A DNA stretch of 64,000 nucleotides, from the NCBI RefSeq assembly GCF_039532215.1, contig NZ_BAAARN010000001.1, forward strand, positions 247,035 through 311,034, read 5' to 3'. Below are positions 21,944-30,533 of this stretch, piece by piece; within the stretch, counting starts at the first letter, position 1, and every line of letters begins with the position of its first letter. The position numbers and the translations under genes are program-made. A model generated the notes under the pieces. The model did not search any database. It was not told where the DNA came from and was given only the letters and a program-made list of their open reading frames with translations. This DNA comes from Pedococcus aerophilus (GTDB lineage: Bacteria; Actinomycetota; Actinomycetes; Actinomycetales; Dermatophilaceae).

Positions 21944-22150
21944 ATGCCGAGCCAGGAGCAGAGCCGCCCACAGCGCAGGGACGACGCGCCCGACGAGGCG
22001 CCCGAGCCCACCCCGGCCGCGCCGGAGGCCACCGTCCGCAAGGAGAACCTCGACTCCGACATCGACAGCGTCCTCGACGAGATCGACGGCGTCCTCGAGT
22101 CGAACGCCGAGGAGTTCGTCCGGGGGTTCGTCCAGAAGGGTGGCCAGTGA
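21944..22150 (+). CDS. pup: Prokaryotic ubiquitin-like protein Pup
   Basis: The 68-residue, acidic, disordered modifier ends in GGQ, so it is made as the Gln form that Dop must deamidate before PafA can ligate it to lysines. The C-terminal half carries the Mpa-binding region ([24 protein letters not shown]), which folds as a helix on the Mpa coiled coil. The N-terminal half is Pro/Glu-rich and is used to start unfolding. Its TGA overlaps the prcB GTG (GTGA), so pup, prcB and prcA form one coupled operon. Confidence 0.97.
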   Translation: MPSQEQSRPQRRDDAPDEAPEPTPAAPEATVRKENLDSDIDSVLDEIDGVLESNAEEFVRGFVQKGGQ

Positions 22151-22974
22151 CCACAGGCGCCGACGCGGGGAGGCTCCCCGCGGCATACCTGTCCACGGGC
22201 TCCTCGTCCTTCACCGACTTCGTCGGGGCGCACGCCCCGCACCTCCTGCCCTCCCGCAGGGCCCTGCCCGTCGGGAGCACCATGGAGGCACCGCACGGCA
22301 CGACGATCGTCACGGTCACCTACGACGGCGGTGTGGTCATGGCCGGCGACCGGCGCGCGACGATGGGCAACCTCATCGCCAACCGCGACATGGAGAAGGT
22401 CTTCGCCGGTGACGAGTACTCCGCGGTCGGCATCGCCGGCACGGCGGGCATCGCCATCGAGCTGGTCAAGCTGTTCCAGGTCGAGCTCGAGCACTACGAG
22501 AAGATCGAGGGCACGCTGCTCTCGTTGGAGGGCAAGGCGAACCGCCTCGCCTCGATGATCCGCGCCAACCTCGGCATGGCGATGCAGGGACTGGCCGTCG
22601 TGCCGCTGTTCGCCGGCTACGACCTCGACAAGCGCGCGGGTCGGATCTTCTCCTACGACGTGACCGGCGGCTGCTACGAGGAGCACGACCACCACAGCGT
22701 GGGGTCGGGCTCGTTGTTCGCGCGCGGTGCGATGAAGAAGCTCTGGCGCCCCGGACTGTCGGCCGACGGCGCCGTCTCGGTCGCCGTCGAGGCCCTCTAC
22801 GACGCGGCCGACGACGACTCCGCGACCGGCGGTCCCGACGTGGGCCGCCGCATCTGGCCGACCGTCGCGGTCGTGGGGGACGCCGGTGTGGTGTTCCGGT
22901 CCGACGACGAGCTGCGGACCACCGTGGAGGCCGTCATCGCGGCCCGCCAGGGCAACCCGGGAGGTGCGCGATGA
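22147..22974 (+). CDS. prcB: Proteasome beta subunit (catalytic)
   Basis: PrcB forms the inner rings of the 20S core. The 275-residue precursor has a 51-residue propeptide, removed by autocleavage before T52 in [24 protein letters not shown]52 is the nucleophile, and the catalytic Asp and Lys are in the following GDRRAT and KVF segments. The pup stop overlaps the start, and the prcB TGA overlaps the prcA ATG, giving equal synthesis of subunits. Confidence 0.97.
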   Translation: MTTGADAGRLPAAYLSTGSSSFTDFVGAHAPHLLPSRRALPVGSTMEAPHGTTIVTVTYDGGVVMAGDRRATMGNLIANRDMEKVFAGDEYSAVGIAGTAGIAIELVKLFQVELEHYEKIEGTLLSLEGKANRLASMIRANLGMAMQGLAVVPLFAGYDLDKRAGRIFSYDVTGGCYEEHDHHSVGSGSLFARGAMKKLWRPGLSADGAVSVAVEALYDAADDDSATGGPDVGRRIWPTVAVVGDAGVVFRSDDELRTTVEAVIAARQGNPGGAR

Positions 22975-23789
22975 GCAGCATGCCGTTCTACGTCTCGCCC
23001 GAGCAGCTGATGAAGGACCGGGCTGACTACGCTCGCAAGGGAATTGCGCGCGGTCGCTCGGTCGTCGTCCTCGGCTACGACAAGGGCATCGCGTTCGTCG
23101 CGGAGAACCCGTCGCGGGCCCTGCACAAGGTCTCGGAGATCTACGACCGCATCGCGTTCGCCGCGGTGGGCAAGTACAACGAGTTCGAGAACCTGCGCGT
23201 CGCCGGTGTCCGCTACGCCGACCTTCGCGGCTACTCCTACGACCGCACCGACGTCACGGCCCGTGGTCTGGCCAACGCGTACGCCCAGACGCTCGGCACG
23301 GTCTTCACCCAGGAGTCCAAGCCCTACGAGGTCGAGATCGTCGTCGCCGAGGTGGGCAGCACGGCCGACGACGACCAGATCTACCGGCTGACCTACGACG
23401 GGTCGGTCGCCGACGAGCGCGGCTTCGTCGCCATGGGTGGTGCCGCCGAGCCGATCGAGACCGGGCTCAAGGAGCGGTGGGAGCCCGGCCTGTCCCTGGC
23501 CGACGCCCTGCGCCTGGCCGTCGAACTGCTGGCCAAGGACCCTGCCGGGGGACCGGCCAGGACGCTGGGTGCCGGGCAGCTCGAGGTGGCCGTTCTCGAC
23601 CGAGAGCGTCCGCGGCGGACGTTCCGCCGGATCGGTGGCGGCCTGCTCGACGCCCTGCTGAGCACCGACGACCCGATGCACGACGCTCCCGCCGAGGACG
23701 ACCCCACCCCGGGTCGCCACGACACCCTCACCGGGGAGTCCCCGCGCGACGAGTCGACCAACCCGCAGACCCAGCGCCCCACCGAGTAG
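22971..23789 (+). CDS. prcA: Proteasome alpha subunit (gate)
   Basis: PrcA forms the outer rings and gate of the 20S core and receives the Mpa GQYL tail. The 272-residue protein begins [27 protein letters not shown], the usual gating N-terminus (from the second Met), and has no N-terminal Thr nucleophile. The last 40 residues are acidic and low in complexity, as in other actinobacteria. The ATG overlaps the prcB stop as ATGA. Confidence 0.97.
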   Translation: MSSMPFYVSPEQLMKDRADYARKGIARGRSVVVLGYDKGIAFVAENPSRALHKVSEIYDRIAFAAVGKYNEFENLRVAGVRYADLRGYSYDRTDVTARGLANAYAQTLGTVFTQESKPYEVEIVVAEVGSTADDDQIYRLTYDGSVADERGFVAMGGAAEPIETGLKERWEPGLSLADALRLAVELLAKDPAGGPARTLGAGQLEVAVLDRERPRRTFRRIGGGLLDALLSTDDPMHDAPAEDDPTPGRHDTLTGESPRDESTNPQTQRPTE

Positions 23790-23814
23790 CCGGACCCGGA
23801 CTCGGACCCGGTCA

Positions 23815-23851
23815 CGCGACAGGCCGCCCCGGGTCGGGGCGGCCTGTTGCG
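23815..23851. terminator. Bidirectional terminator between prcA and DLH
   Basis: A perfect 11-bp stem (23820-23830 with 23836-23846) extends to 16 pairs with one wobble, around the loop GGGTC. It lies 25 bp after prcA and 17 bp from the end of the convergent hydrolase gene, so it can stop both transcripts. No U-tract is present. Confidence 0.85.
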
Positions 23852-23868
23852 TGCGGTCGGACGTCAGC

Positions 23869-24567
23869 TCAGACGGGGAGCTTCTCGAGCAGGAAGCTCT
23901 CGGTCGCCACCCAGGCCTGGCTGGAGGCGGCTTCGTGGTGGAACATCGGCGACGGGTTGTCGAACGCGTGCCCGGCACCCTCGTAGGTCAGGAAGCTGAC
24001 GTCGTCGTTGCCGGCGGTGACCGCCGCCTCGATCTCCTCGACCTTGTCCATGGGGATGTAGTCGTCCGCCGTGCCGAAGTGGTGCAGGCTCGGCGAGGTG
24101 ACCTCGGGTGCCAGCTCCAGCAGGTTCGGCAGGGCGGAGCCGTAGTAGCTGACGAGCGCGTCGGGCGCCGCACGGTCGGCCTTCGCCGCGGCGGCGACGT
24201 TGAACGCCATACCGCCACCGAAGCAGAAGCCGATCACCCCTGCCGGTCCGCGCACCTCGTCGCGGGCGCGGACCGCGGCGAGGGCCGCGACACCGTCCTT
24301 GACGCCCTGCTCCCAGTCGAACTCGTTCATCAGCTCCATCGCCCGCGGCAGGCCCTCGCCACCCTCCTGCACGACCTCGTCACCGAGGCGGTGGTAGAGG
24401 TGCGGGACGAGGACGACGTAGCCGAGGGCCGCCAGGTCCCTGGCCCGCGAGGAGATGTAGTCGGTGACCCCGAAGATCTCCTGGTAGACGACCATGCCGG
24501 GTCCTTCGCCGGACTCGGGCAGGTAGAGGTCGGCGGGCATGGTGGCCCCGTCGACGCGGATGGACAC
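23869..24567 (-). CDS. Dienelactone hydrolase family protein
   Basis: This 232-residue alpha/beta hydrolase has the DLH triad pattern: Cys nucleophile C115 in GFCFGGG, E30 in YQEIFGV (the residue that arms the Cys in DLH), Asp in GTADDYIP and His in EGAGHAF. Dienelactone hydrolase opens lactones in chlorocatechol breakdown. With no pathway neighbours here, the substrate is open. The GTG start has a GGAG site close upstream. An ATG at 24593 is out of frame. Confidence 0.85.
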   Translation of the reverse strand: MSIRVDGATMPADLYLPESGEGPGMVVYQEIFGVTDYISSRARDLAALGYVVLVPHLYHRLGDEVVQEGGEGLPRAMELMNEFDWEQGVKDGVAALAAVRARDEVRGPAGVIGFCFGGGMAFNVAAAAKADRAAPDALVSYYGSALPNLLELAPEVTSPSLHHFGTADDYIPMDKVEEIEAAVTAGNDDVSFLTYEGAGHAFDNPSPMFHHEAASSQAWVATESFLLEKLPV

Positions 24568-24628
24568 GACTCCGAAGTGCTCAGGTCTGCCATGGACCCA
24601 ACGTAGGCGCAGTCCGCCGGCAGCGCAG

Positions 24629-24685
24629 CGAAGGGTGGGAGGACGACCACTCAGCCGGTGCCGAGGGGCCGTCTCCCACCCTTCG
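24629..24685 (-). terminator. Inverted repeat downstream of peroxiredoxin
   Basis: Arms of 13 bp (24629-24641 and 24673-24685, CGAAGGGTGGGAG and its complement) pair perfectly around a 31-nt loop, 25 bp after the peroxiredoxin stop. It probably ends that transcript before the next minus-strand gene. Confidence 0.55.
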
Positions 24686-24709
24686 GTGGTCGGGACGGGA
24701 CTGTGAGGG

Positions 24710-25345
24710 TCAGGCGCTGGGCGCGTCGGCGTAGCGGAGGTAGGGCTTCACGACCTCGACACCCTGGAAGCGCTCCTGGGCGTCCTCGGTGGAGACGGTC
24801 GGGGCGACGATGACGCGCTCGCCGACCTTCCAGTCGGCAGGCGTCGAGAAGGGGCCGGAGTCGTTGACCTGCAGCGCATCCAGCGCCCGGAGGATCTCGT
24901 CGAAGTTGCGGCCGGCGCTCTTGGGGTAGGTCAGCGAGAGGCGCACCTTGCCGGCCGGGTCGATGAGGAAGACCGAGCGGACGGGGGAGGTGTCGCCCGC
25001 GCCGGGGTGGATCATGTCGTACAGCTCGGCGACGTTGCGGTCCTTGTCTGCGACGATCGGGTAGGTCACCGCGGCGCCGGACACCTCCTCGATGTCGGCC
25101 TTCCATGACTGGTGGTCGTCGAGCCCGTCGACCGACACCGCGAGCACCTTGGTGTTGCGCTGCGCCCACTCGTCCTTGAGCTGCGCGACACGACCGAGCT
25201 CGGTGGTGCAGACCGGCGTGAAGTCTGCCGGGTGGCTGAACAGCACGGCCCAGCCGTCGCCCTTCCAGTCGTGGAAGGACAGCTCGCCCTCGGTGGTCTC
25301 GGCGGTGAAGTCAGGGGCGTCGTCGCCCAGTCGCAGCGTGGCCAT
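24710..25345 (-). CDS. 1-Cys peroxiredoxin (Prx6 type)
   Basis: The enzyme reduces peroxides through peroxidatic C46 in FSHPADFTPVCTTE. No other cysteine occurs in the 211 residues, so it is a true 1-Cys enzyme and needs an outside thiol, possibly mycothiol in this organism (inference). The C-terminal part (KVGERVIVAPTVSTEDA) matches the extended Prx6 arm. The ATG has an AAGGAG ribosome site. Upstream lies a 37-bp interrupted palindrome that may be its operator. Confidence 0.93.
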   Translation of the reverse strand: MATLRLGDDAPDFTAETTEGELSFHDWKGDGWAVLFSHPADFTPVCTTELGRVAQLKDEWAQRNTKVLAVSVDGLDDHQSWKADIEEVSGAAVTYPIVADKDRNVAELYDMIHPGAGDTSPVRSVFLIDPAGKVRLSLTYPKSAGRNFDEILRALDALQVNDSGPFSTPADWKVGERVIVAPTVSTEDAQERFQGVEVVKPYLRYADAPSA

Positions 25346-25363
25346 GACGGCTCCTTCTCGAAG

Positions 25364-25400
25364 GTAACGCGATGTTTGTCGAGACCAAACATGCCGTTAC
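25364..25400. promoter_or_regulatory. Interrupted palindrome upstream of peroxiredoxin
   Basis: Arms GTAACGCGATGTTTG and CAAACATGCCGTTAC match at 13 of 15 positions around a 7-bp centre (TCGAGAC). The inner 21 bp, ATGTTTG-N7-CAAACAT, are perfect. The right arm contains the stop of the upstream hydrolase gene. It could be an operator for a redox regulator of the peroxiredoxin gene, or a terminator hairpin for the hydrolase. The low GC of the arms favours an operator. Confidence 0.5.
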
Positions 25401-26317
25401 TTGACCGAGGTGTGGACCCCTCGTCCGGATGTTGGACCTGCGGGGAGCACGAGCGCAGCGGCGACGGCGTCGACGGCGACCGGGTCGAGGAGCGCGCCGT
25501 AGTGGTCCGACTCGAGCAGCGCGACCGCGACGTCGGGGGGCAGGTGCGCGGCCGTGACGCGGTCGGCGGTGTAGAGCCCCTCGGGCTGCGCGAGTGGTCC
25601 GCGCCGGGCGTGCAGCAGCGTCGCCGGGCACTGCATGGTGTGGATGGCGCTGAGCGTGGCCGGGTCCGACATCAGGTCCGCCCAGTCGGCGCGCACGCAC
25701 TCCAGGCTCGACGTGGACCGCATCGCCCCGGGCTCCCCGGCCAGGTCGTGCAGGAGGTATGCCGCCAGCGCGCCTCCCGAGGGGCCGTCCAGGTGCGGGC
25801 CCAGCGCCGGGTGCCGCCCCCAGTGGTCGAGGTAGGCCGCCTGGTCCTCGAAGGTCATCGACAGCCGGTCCATGGCCGGGCCGATGATGCTGTGCAGGAC
25901 CTCGTCCACGTCGAACGACCCGGGGGAGGGGAACGCCAGGCCACCGTCGACCAGCACGACGGCGCCGACGTCCTGGGGGTGCGTGGCGGCGGCGAGGGCG
26001 GCGACGAACGCGCCCATGTCGTGCCCCGCGAGGACGGGCCGGTCGAGGCCGAACCAGTCGATGAGCGCGTGGACGTCGGCGACGTGGTCGGCCAGCCCGG
26101 TGGAGCGCAGGTGCGAGCTCTCGGCTCGCCCCCGCATGTCCGGGGCGAGGACGTGCACCCGCCCGTCGAGGCGATCGGCCACGGGCACCCAGGCGAGCGC
26201 GTTGGAAGAGATGCTGTGCAGGGCGACGACGGCCGGGGCGCCCTCGGGGGCCTCGGTGAGGCGGTGGACGGTGAGGCTCCCGCCGTCGACAGGCACCTGC
26301 TCGGTCAGCGGTCCCAC
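25397..26317 (-). CDS. Alpha/beta hydrolase with Asp nucleophile
   Basis: The 306-residue protein has the alpha/beta hydrolase core, but the nucleophile elbow is AGHDMGAF. The usual Ser is replaced by Asp, as in epoxide hydrolases and haloalkane dehalogenases. The oxyanion segment is LHSISSNALAW instead of HGxP, and the likely catalytic His is in ESDHYGALLDP. An epoxide-hydrolase-like activity is plausible but unproven. The GTG start follows an AGAGGGG site. The stop codon lies within the palindrome before the peroxiredoxin gene. Confidence 0.75.
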   Translation of the reverse strand: MGPLTEQVPVDGGSLTVHRLTEAPEGAPAVVALHSISSNALAWVPVADRLDGRVHVLAPDMRGRAESSHLRSTGLADHVADVHALIDWFGLDRPVLAGHDMGAFVAALAAATHPQDVGAVVLVDGGLAFPSPGSFDVDEVLHSIIGPAMDRLSMTFEDQAAYLDHWGRHPALGPHLDGPSGGALAAYLLHDLAGEPGAMRSTSSLECVRADWADLMSDPATLSAIHTMQCPATLLHARRGPLAQPEGLYTADRVTAAHLPPDVAVALLESDHYGALLDPVAVDAVAAALVLPAGPTSGRGVHTSVK

Positions 26318-26374
26318 GCTGGATCCCCTCTCGACGCCACCGCGAGGACGCGGCTCCCGGCGTTCCCGGACGGA

Positions 26375-26399
26375 GACGGCCGGGTGGTGCCCGGCCGTC
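26375..26399 (-). terminator. Hairpin after the epimerase gene
   Basis: A perfect 10-bp stem (GACGGCCGGG with its complement) and a 5-nt loop lie about 90 bp beyond the epimerase stop, in the 174-bp gap before the hydrolase gene. Nothing else was seen in that gap. Confidence 0.6.
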
Positions 26400-26491
26400 G
26401 TGCTCAGGACCCGACGCTACGCATCCACCCGCTGGCTCCCTATGGCACCGGGCGCCACATCCGGCGTCGGAGAGTGTGTCCGCCCGCCGTC

Positions 26492-27490
26492 TCAGCGACC
26501 GTCGCGGGCGGCAGCGAGCAGCGCGACCTCGTCGGTCGGCGCCAGCCCCGCCCGGCGCCGACGGCCCGGGCCGGACGCCAGCTCCCACGCCAGGGTGTCC
26601 TCGAGCGTGCGGGCGAGCGGCCTGGGACGCAGGCCGAGGTCACGCGCCCGGGTACCGGGGTGCGCCATCATCCCGGCGTGGTCCGGCAGCGGGAGCCACA
26701 GCGGCAGCGACCGCTCACCGGACCACGGCACGACACCGTGCCAGGTGAGCCACTCGGGCGACACCGCGACGAGCTCACCGTCGTGCCCGGCGACCTGCCG
26801 GGCGGTCTCGAGGTGGCGCAGGAGCGGCACAACGGGACCGACCGCGTCGACGACACCCGCCCGGCCGTCGCGGGCGCAGTCCACCAACCACGCCGCGAGG
26901 TCACGCACGTCGACCACCTGCGTGCCGATGGGGGAGTCGGGCACCAGCACGGCTCCGTCGGGCGACGCCGGGTGCGCGAAGCGCAACGGCCAGTAGCCGG
27001 TGCGGTCGGTGTGGTCGCCCGGGCCGGCGACCAGTCCGGAGCGGGCCACCAGGGCTCGGTCCGGTACGGCGCGGAGCACGGCCTGCTCGCACGCCACCTT
27101 CCGCGCGCCATACGTCTCCGGGTCCTCGTCGTCCTCGGTCACCGGGTCGAGCACCGCAGCCGACTCGTCCGTCCCCGGGTGCTCGTGGGAGGCGTAGACG
27201 GACACCGAGGACACGAACACCCACGACGCGGTCCGCTCGGCGAGCGCCGCGAGGGCTCCACGGACGTGGCTCGGCTGACGGGTGAGGTCGACGACGGCGT
27301 CCCACTCGCGGTCCGCCACGTGGTCGTAGGCCCCGGGGGCATCGCGGTCCGCCCGGACGAGGTCGACGCCGTCGGGCACCGCCCCCGACGTGCCACGGGC
27401 CAGGGCGGTCACGTCGTGCCCCTGCGCCACGGCGTGTGCCGCCAACTCTCGACCCAGCCACGCCGTCCCACCGAGCACCAGCAGCTTCAT
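26492..27490 (-). CDS. NAD-dependent epimerase/dehydratase family protein
   Basis: This 332-residue extended SDR begins MKLLVLGGTAWLGRELA, a Rossmann dinucleotide loop (GGTxxLG). SSVSVYASH and YGARKVACE would supply the Tyr/Lys pair. It resembles reductases annotated as NAD-dependent epimerases of unknown substrate. The ATG has a GGTGGAG ribosome site. It diverges from pafA, with a palindrome (CGACAGC-CC-GCTGTCG around 27510-27525) in between. Confidence 0.82.
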   Translation of the reverse strand: MKLLVLGGTAWLGRELAAHAVAQGHDVTALARGTSGAVPDGVDLVRADRDAPGAYDHVADREWDAVVDLTRQPSHVRGALAALAERTASWVFVSSVSVYASHEHPGTDESAAVLDPVTEDDEDPETYGARKVACEQAVLRAVPDRALVARSGLVAGPGDHTDRTGYWPLRFAHPASPDGAVLVPDSPIGTQVVDVRDLAAWLVDCARDGRAGVVDAVGPVVPLLRHLETARQVAGHDGELVAVSPEWLTWHGVVPWSGERSLPLWLPLPDHAGMMAHPGTRARDLGLRPRPLARTLEDTLAWELASGPGRRRRAGLAPTDEVALLAAARDGR

Positions 27491-27572
27491 GGCTCCACCG
27501 AAGCAGTGCCGACAGCCCGCTGTCGAGGGCGTTCGCCGCGGTCCTCGCGGACTTCGTGCCTAGAGTGGGTCC

Positions 27573-28940
27573 ATGGACCGCCGGATCTTCGGGATCGAGA
27601 ACGAGTACGGCATCACGTGCACGTTCGAGGGGCAGCGCAGGCTGACGCCCGACGAGGTCGCGCGCTACCTCTTCCGCAAGGTCGTCTCGTGGGGCCGGTC
27701 CTCCAACGTCTTCCTCTCCAACGGGTCCCGGCTCTACCTCGACGTCGGTTCGCACCCGGAGTACGCCACCCCCGAGTGCGACCACGTCCGCCAGCTCGTC
27801 ATCCACGACAAGGCGGGGGAGCGGATCATCGAGGGCCTGGTGGCCGACGCCCAGGAGCGCCTCACCGAGGAGGGCATCGAGGGCGAGATCTACGTCTTCA
27901 AGAACAACACCGACTCCGCGGGCAACTCCTACGGCTGCCACGAGAACTTCCTCGTCGGCCGGGCGGGGGAGTTCCAGCAGCTGTCGGACGTGCTGATCCC
28001 GTTCCTCGTCAGCCGCCAGATCACCAGCGGCGCGGGCAAGGTCGTGACGACGTCCAAGGGCGCGACGTACTGCGTGAGCCAGCGGGCCGACCACATCTGG
28101 GAGGGCGTCTCCTCCGCGACCACCCGCTCGCGCCCGATCATCAACACCCGCGACGAGCCGCACGCCGACGCCGAGAAGTACCGCCGCCTGCACGTCATCG
28201 TCGGCGACTCCAACATGAGCGAGACGACGACGATGCTCAAGGTCGGGTCGGCCGACCTCGTGCTGCGGATGATCGAGGCCGGGTTGGTGGTGCGCGACCT
28301 GACTCTGGAGAACCCCATCCGCGCCATCCGCGAGATGAGCCACGACATGACCGGCCGCAAGACCGTGCGGCTGTCCAACGGTCGCGAGCTGTCCGCGCTC
28401 CAGATCCAGTCCGAGTACCTCGAGCGGGCGCAGGCGTATGCCGACCGCGAGGGCCTCGAGGACCCGATCCACAAGCAGGTCCTCGACCTGTGGGAGCGCA
28501 CCCTGACCGCGGTCGACACCGGCAACCTGTCGCTCGTCGACACCGAGATCGACTGGGTCATCAAGCACAAGCTCATCACCGGGTACATGGCCAAGCACGA
28601 CCTGCCGATGGAGCACCCCCGCATCGCCCAGCTCGACCTCGCCTACCACGACGTCAACCGCCAGCGCGGGGTGTTCTACCTGCTGCAGAAGCACGGCCGG
28701 GCAGCACGGCTGTGCACCGACCCCGAGGTGTTCGAGGCCAAGACGGTGCCGCCGCAGACGACGCGCGCCAAGCTGCGCGGCGACTTCATCAAGGCCGCCC
28801 AGGAGCACCGCCGCGACTTCACCGTCGACTGGGTGCACCTCAAGCTCAACGACCAGGCCCAGCGCACCGTGCTGTGCAAGGACCCCTTCGCCGCGGTCGA
28901 CGCGCGGGTCGAGCGGCTGATCGAGGGCATGCGCGGCTGA
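27573..28940 (+). CDS. pafA: Pup-protein ligase
   Basis: PafA uses ATP to couple the C-terminal Glu of deamidated Pup to lysine side chains of target proteins. The 455-residue glutamine-synthetase-fold protein starts [11 protein letters not shown] (E9 metal ligand) and has [17 protein letters not shown]. It lacks the extra loop seen in Dop. TAGAGT (27561-27566) ends six bases before the ATG, indicating a leaderless mRNA. It is separated from prcA by four unrelated minus-strand genes. Confidence 0.97.
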   Translation: MDRRIFGIENEYGITCTFEGQRRLTPDEVARYLFRKVVSWGRSSNVFLSNGSRLYLDVGSHPEYATPECDHVRQLVIHDKAGERIIEGLVADAQERLTEEGIEGEIYVFKNNTDSAGNSYGCHENFLVGRAGEFQQLSDVLIPFLVSRQITSGAGKVVTTSKGATYCVSQRADHIWEGVSSATTRSRPIINTRDEPHADAEKYRRLHVIVGDSNMSETTTMLKVGSADLVLRMIEAGLVVRDLTLENPIRAIREMSHDMTGRKTVRLSNGRELSALQIQSEYLERAQAYADREGLEDPIHKQVLDLWERTLTAVDTGNLSLVDTEIDWVIKHKLITGYMAKHDLPMEHPRIAQLDLAYHDVNRQRGVFYLLQKHGRAARLCTDPEVFEAKTVPPQTTRAKLRGDFIKAAQEHRRDFTVDWVHLKLNDQAQRTVLCKDPFAAVDARVERLIEGMRG

Positions 28941-29038
28941 CGCCGGTCAGGTGGCACACAGCGGGCGTTTCGGGCTTTGCCAGACTGCGAGGTTAGGGTG
29001 GTCGCTTGGTCCACCGCCCCCAGCGAAAGTCCCTCACC

Positions 29039-30010
29039 GTGTCTGTACGTCCCACTTCTGCCCGCCCCAGCCGCCGTCTGACGGCGATGGCTGCAGGGCT
29101 GACCGCTCTCCTGGCCCTGACGGCCTGTGGCAACTCCGACGACTCCGAGAAGGCCTCGCCGCTGGACGGCATCACGGTGACGGGGGGCAACGACACCACC
29201 GCGCCCACCGTGGCCATCACCCCGAAGCCGTTGTCCGTCACCGAGACCACGACCCGCGTCGTCAAGGCCGGTGACGGCCCCGTCGTGAAGAACGACGAGA
29301 TCGTCAGCGTCAAGTACGTCCTGCTCAACGCCAAGGACTCCTCGGTGCTCGACACCAACTTCGGCAAGCAGAACCTCGGGCTGAGCCTCGGCACCGAGAC
29401 GCTGCTCCCCGGCCTGAAGAAGGGCCTGGCCAACCAGAAGGTCGGCTCCCGCGTGCTCGTCGCCGTCCCGCCGAAGGACGCCTTCGGCGAGCAGGGCAAC
29501 ACCGACATCAAGGTCGGTGGCACCGACACCGTCGTCTTCCTCATGGACGTCGTGTCCGTGACCAAGCCGCTGGCCAGCGCCGAGGGCAAGGCCGTCAAGC
29601 CGGCCGCGAACCTCCCCGCGGTCAAGGTCGAGAGCGGCAAGCCCGCCACCATCACCATCCCCAAGGGTGAGAAGGCCCCGACCAAGACCGTCGGCGCCAA
29701 CCTCATCGAGGGTGCCGGTGCCAAGGTCGAGGCCGGCCAGACCATCCGCGTCACCTACACCGGTGCGCTCTGGAAGGACGGGAAGGTCTTCGACTCCTCC
29801 GCCAGCTCCCCGCAGGGCTACTTCGAGACCGTCATCGGCAAGCAGCAGGTCATCAAGGCCTGGGACGCCCAGCTCGTCGGCAAGACCGTCGGCAGCCGTG
29901 TCCTCATGGTCGTCCCCCCGGCCGACGGCTACGGCGCGGCCGGCAGCCCGCCCAAGATCAGCGGCACCGACACCCTGGTGTTCGTCGTCGACATCCTCGC
30001 GGCGTACTGA
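29039..30010 (+). CDS. Lipoprotein with tandem FKBP prolyl isomerase domains
   Basis: A basic N-terminus, hydrophobic segment and lipobox LTAC (LLALTACGNSDD) mark an exported lipoprotein anchored outside the membrane. Two FKBP-type domains follow: residues about 65-180 (VVKNDEIVSVKYV to VVFLMDVVSV) and about 215-323 (VEAGQTIRVTYTG to LVFVVDILAAY). The second keeps more of the isomerase pattern. It probably helps fold exported proteins. A TAGGGT at 28994-28999 stands six bases before an in-frame TTG at 29006, so an 11-residue longer leaderless form is possible. Confidence 0.85.
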   Translation: MSVRPTSARPSRRLTAMAAGLTALLALTACGNSDDSEKASPLDGITVTGGNDTTAPTVAITPKPLSVTETTTRVVKAGDGPVVKNDEIVSVKYVLLNAKDSSVLDTNFGKQNLGLSLGTETLLPGLKKGLANQKVGSRVLVAVPPKDAFGEQGNTDIKVGGTDTVVFLMDVVSVTKPLASAEGKAVKPAANLPAVKVESGKPATITIPKGEKAPTKTVGANLIEGAGAKVEAGQTIRVTYTGALWKDGKVFDSSASSPQGYFETVIGKQQVIKAWDAQLVGKTVGSRVLMVVPPADGYGAAGSPPKISGTDTLVFVVDILAAY

Positions 30011-30103
30011 GCCACCGCGGCCCAGGGCCGCACCCGTCGCAGCCATCGGGCTGCACCCGTCGCGGCCCTTCCGGCCGCACCACCCCCACCGAAGGAGCAC
30101 CAG

Positions 30104-30490
30104 ATGGGTTTCGACCCCAAGACCACCAAGCCCGAGATCGACTTCCCCGGCGACGCGGCTCCCACCGAGCTCGTCATCGAGGACATCACCGAGGGTGACG
30201 GCCAGGAGGCCGGCGCCGGCGACACCATCTCGGCCCACTACGTCGGCGTGGCCCACTCCACCGGCGAGGAGTTCGACGCCTCGTGGAACCGCGGCGCGCC
30301 CCTGGACTTCCGCCTCGGCGTGGGCCAGGTCATCCGCGGCTGGGACGAGGGCATCGTCGGCATGAAGGTCGGCGGACGCCGCAAGCTCGTCATCCCCGCG
30401 CACCTCGCGTACGGCGACCGCGGTGCGGGCGGCGCGATCAAGCCCGGCGAGACCCTGATCTTCGTGGTCGACCTCGTGGACGTCCGCTGA
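30104..30490 (+). CDS. Cytoplasmic FKBP-type prolyl isomerase
   Basis: This 128-residue single-domain FKBP contains AHYVGVAHSTGEEFDASW, VIRGWDEGIVGMKVGGRRKLVIP and AYGDRGAG, the residues around the isomerase pocket. It has no signal peptide, so it works in the cytoplasm. It follows the lipoprotein FKBP gene with a 93-bp gap that holds a palindrome (30017-30031) and a GAAGGAG ribosome site, so it may be transcribed with that gene or alone. Confidence 0.93.
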   Translation: MGFDPKTTKPEIDFPGDAAPTELVIEDITEGDGQEAGAGDTISAHYVGVAHSTGEEFDASWNRGAPLDFRLGVGQVIRGWDEGIVGMKVGGRRKLVIPAHLAYGDRGAGGAIKPGETLIFVVDLVDVR

Positions 30491-30533
30491 GCGCGGACCC
30501 CTCGACGGTCCGCAACGGACCACCGGCCGGTCC

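Noticed and set aside
24330..24593. ATG at 24593 as start of the dienelactone hydrolase
   Set aside because: It is well placed after TACGTT but out of frame with the hydrolase domain; GTG 24567 with a GGAG site is in frame.
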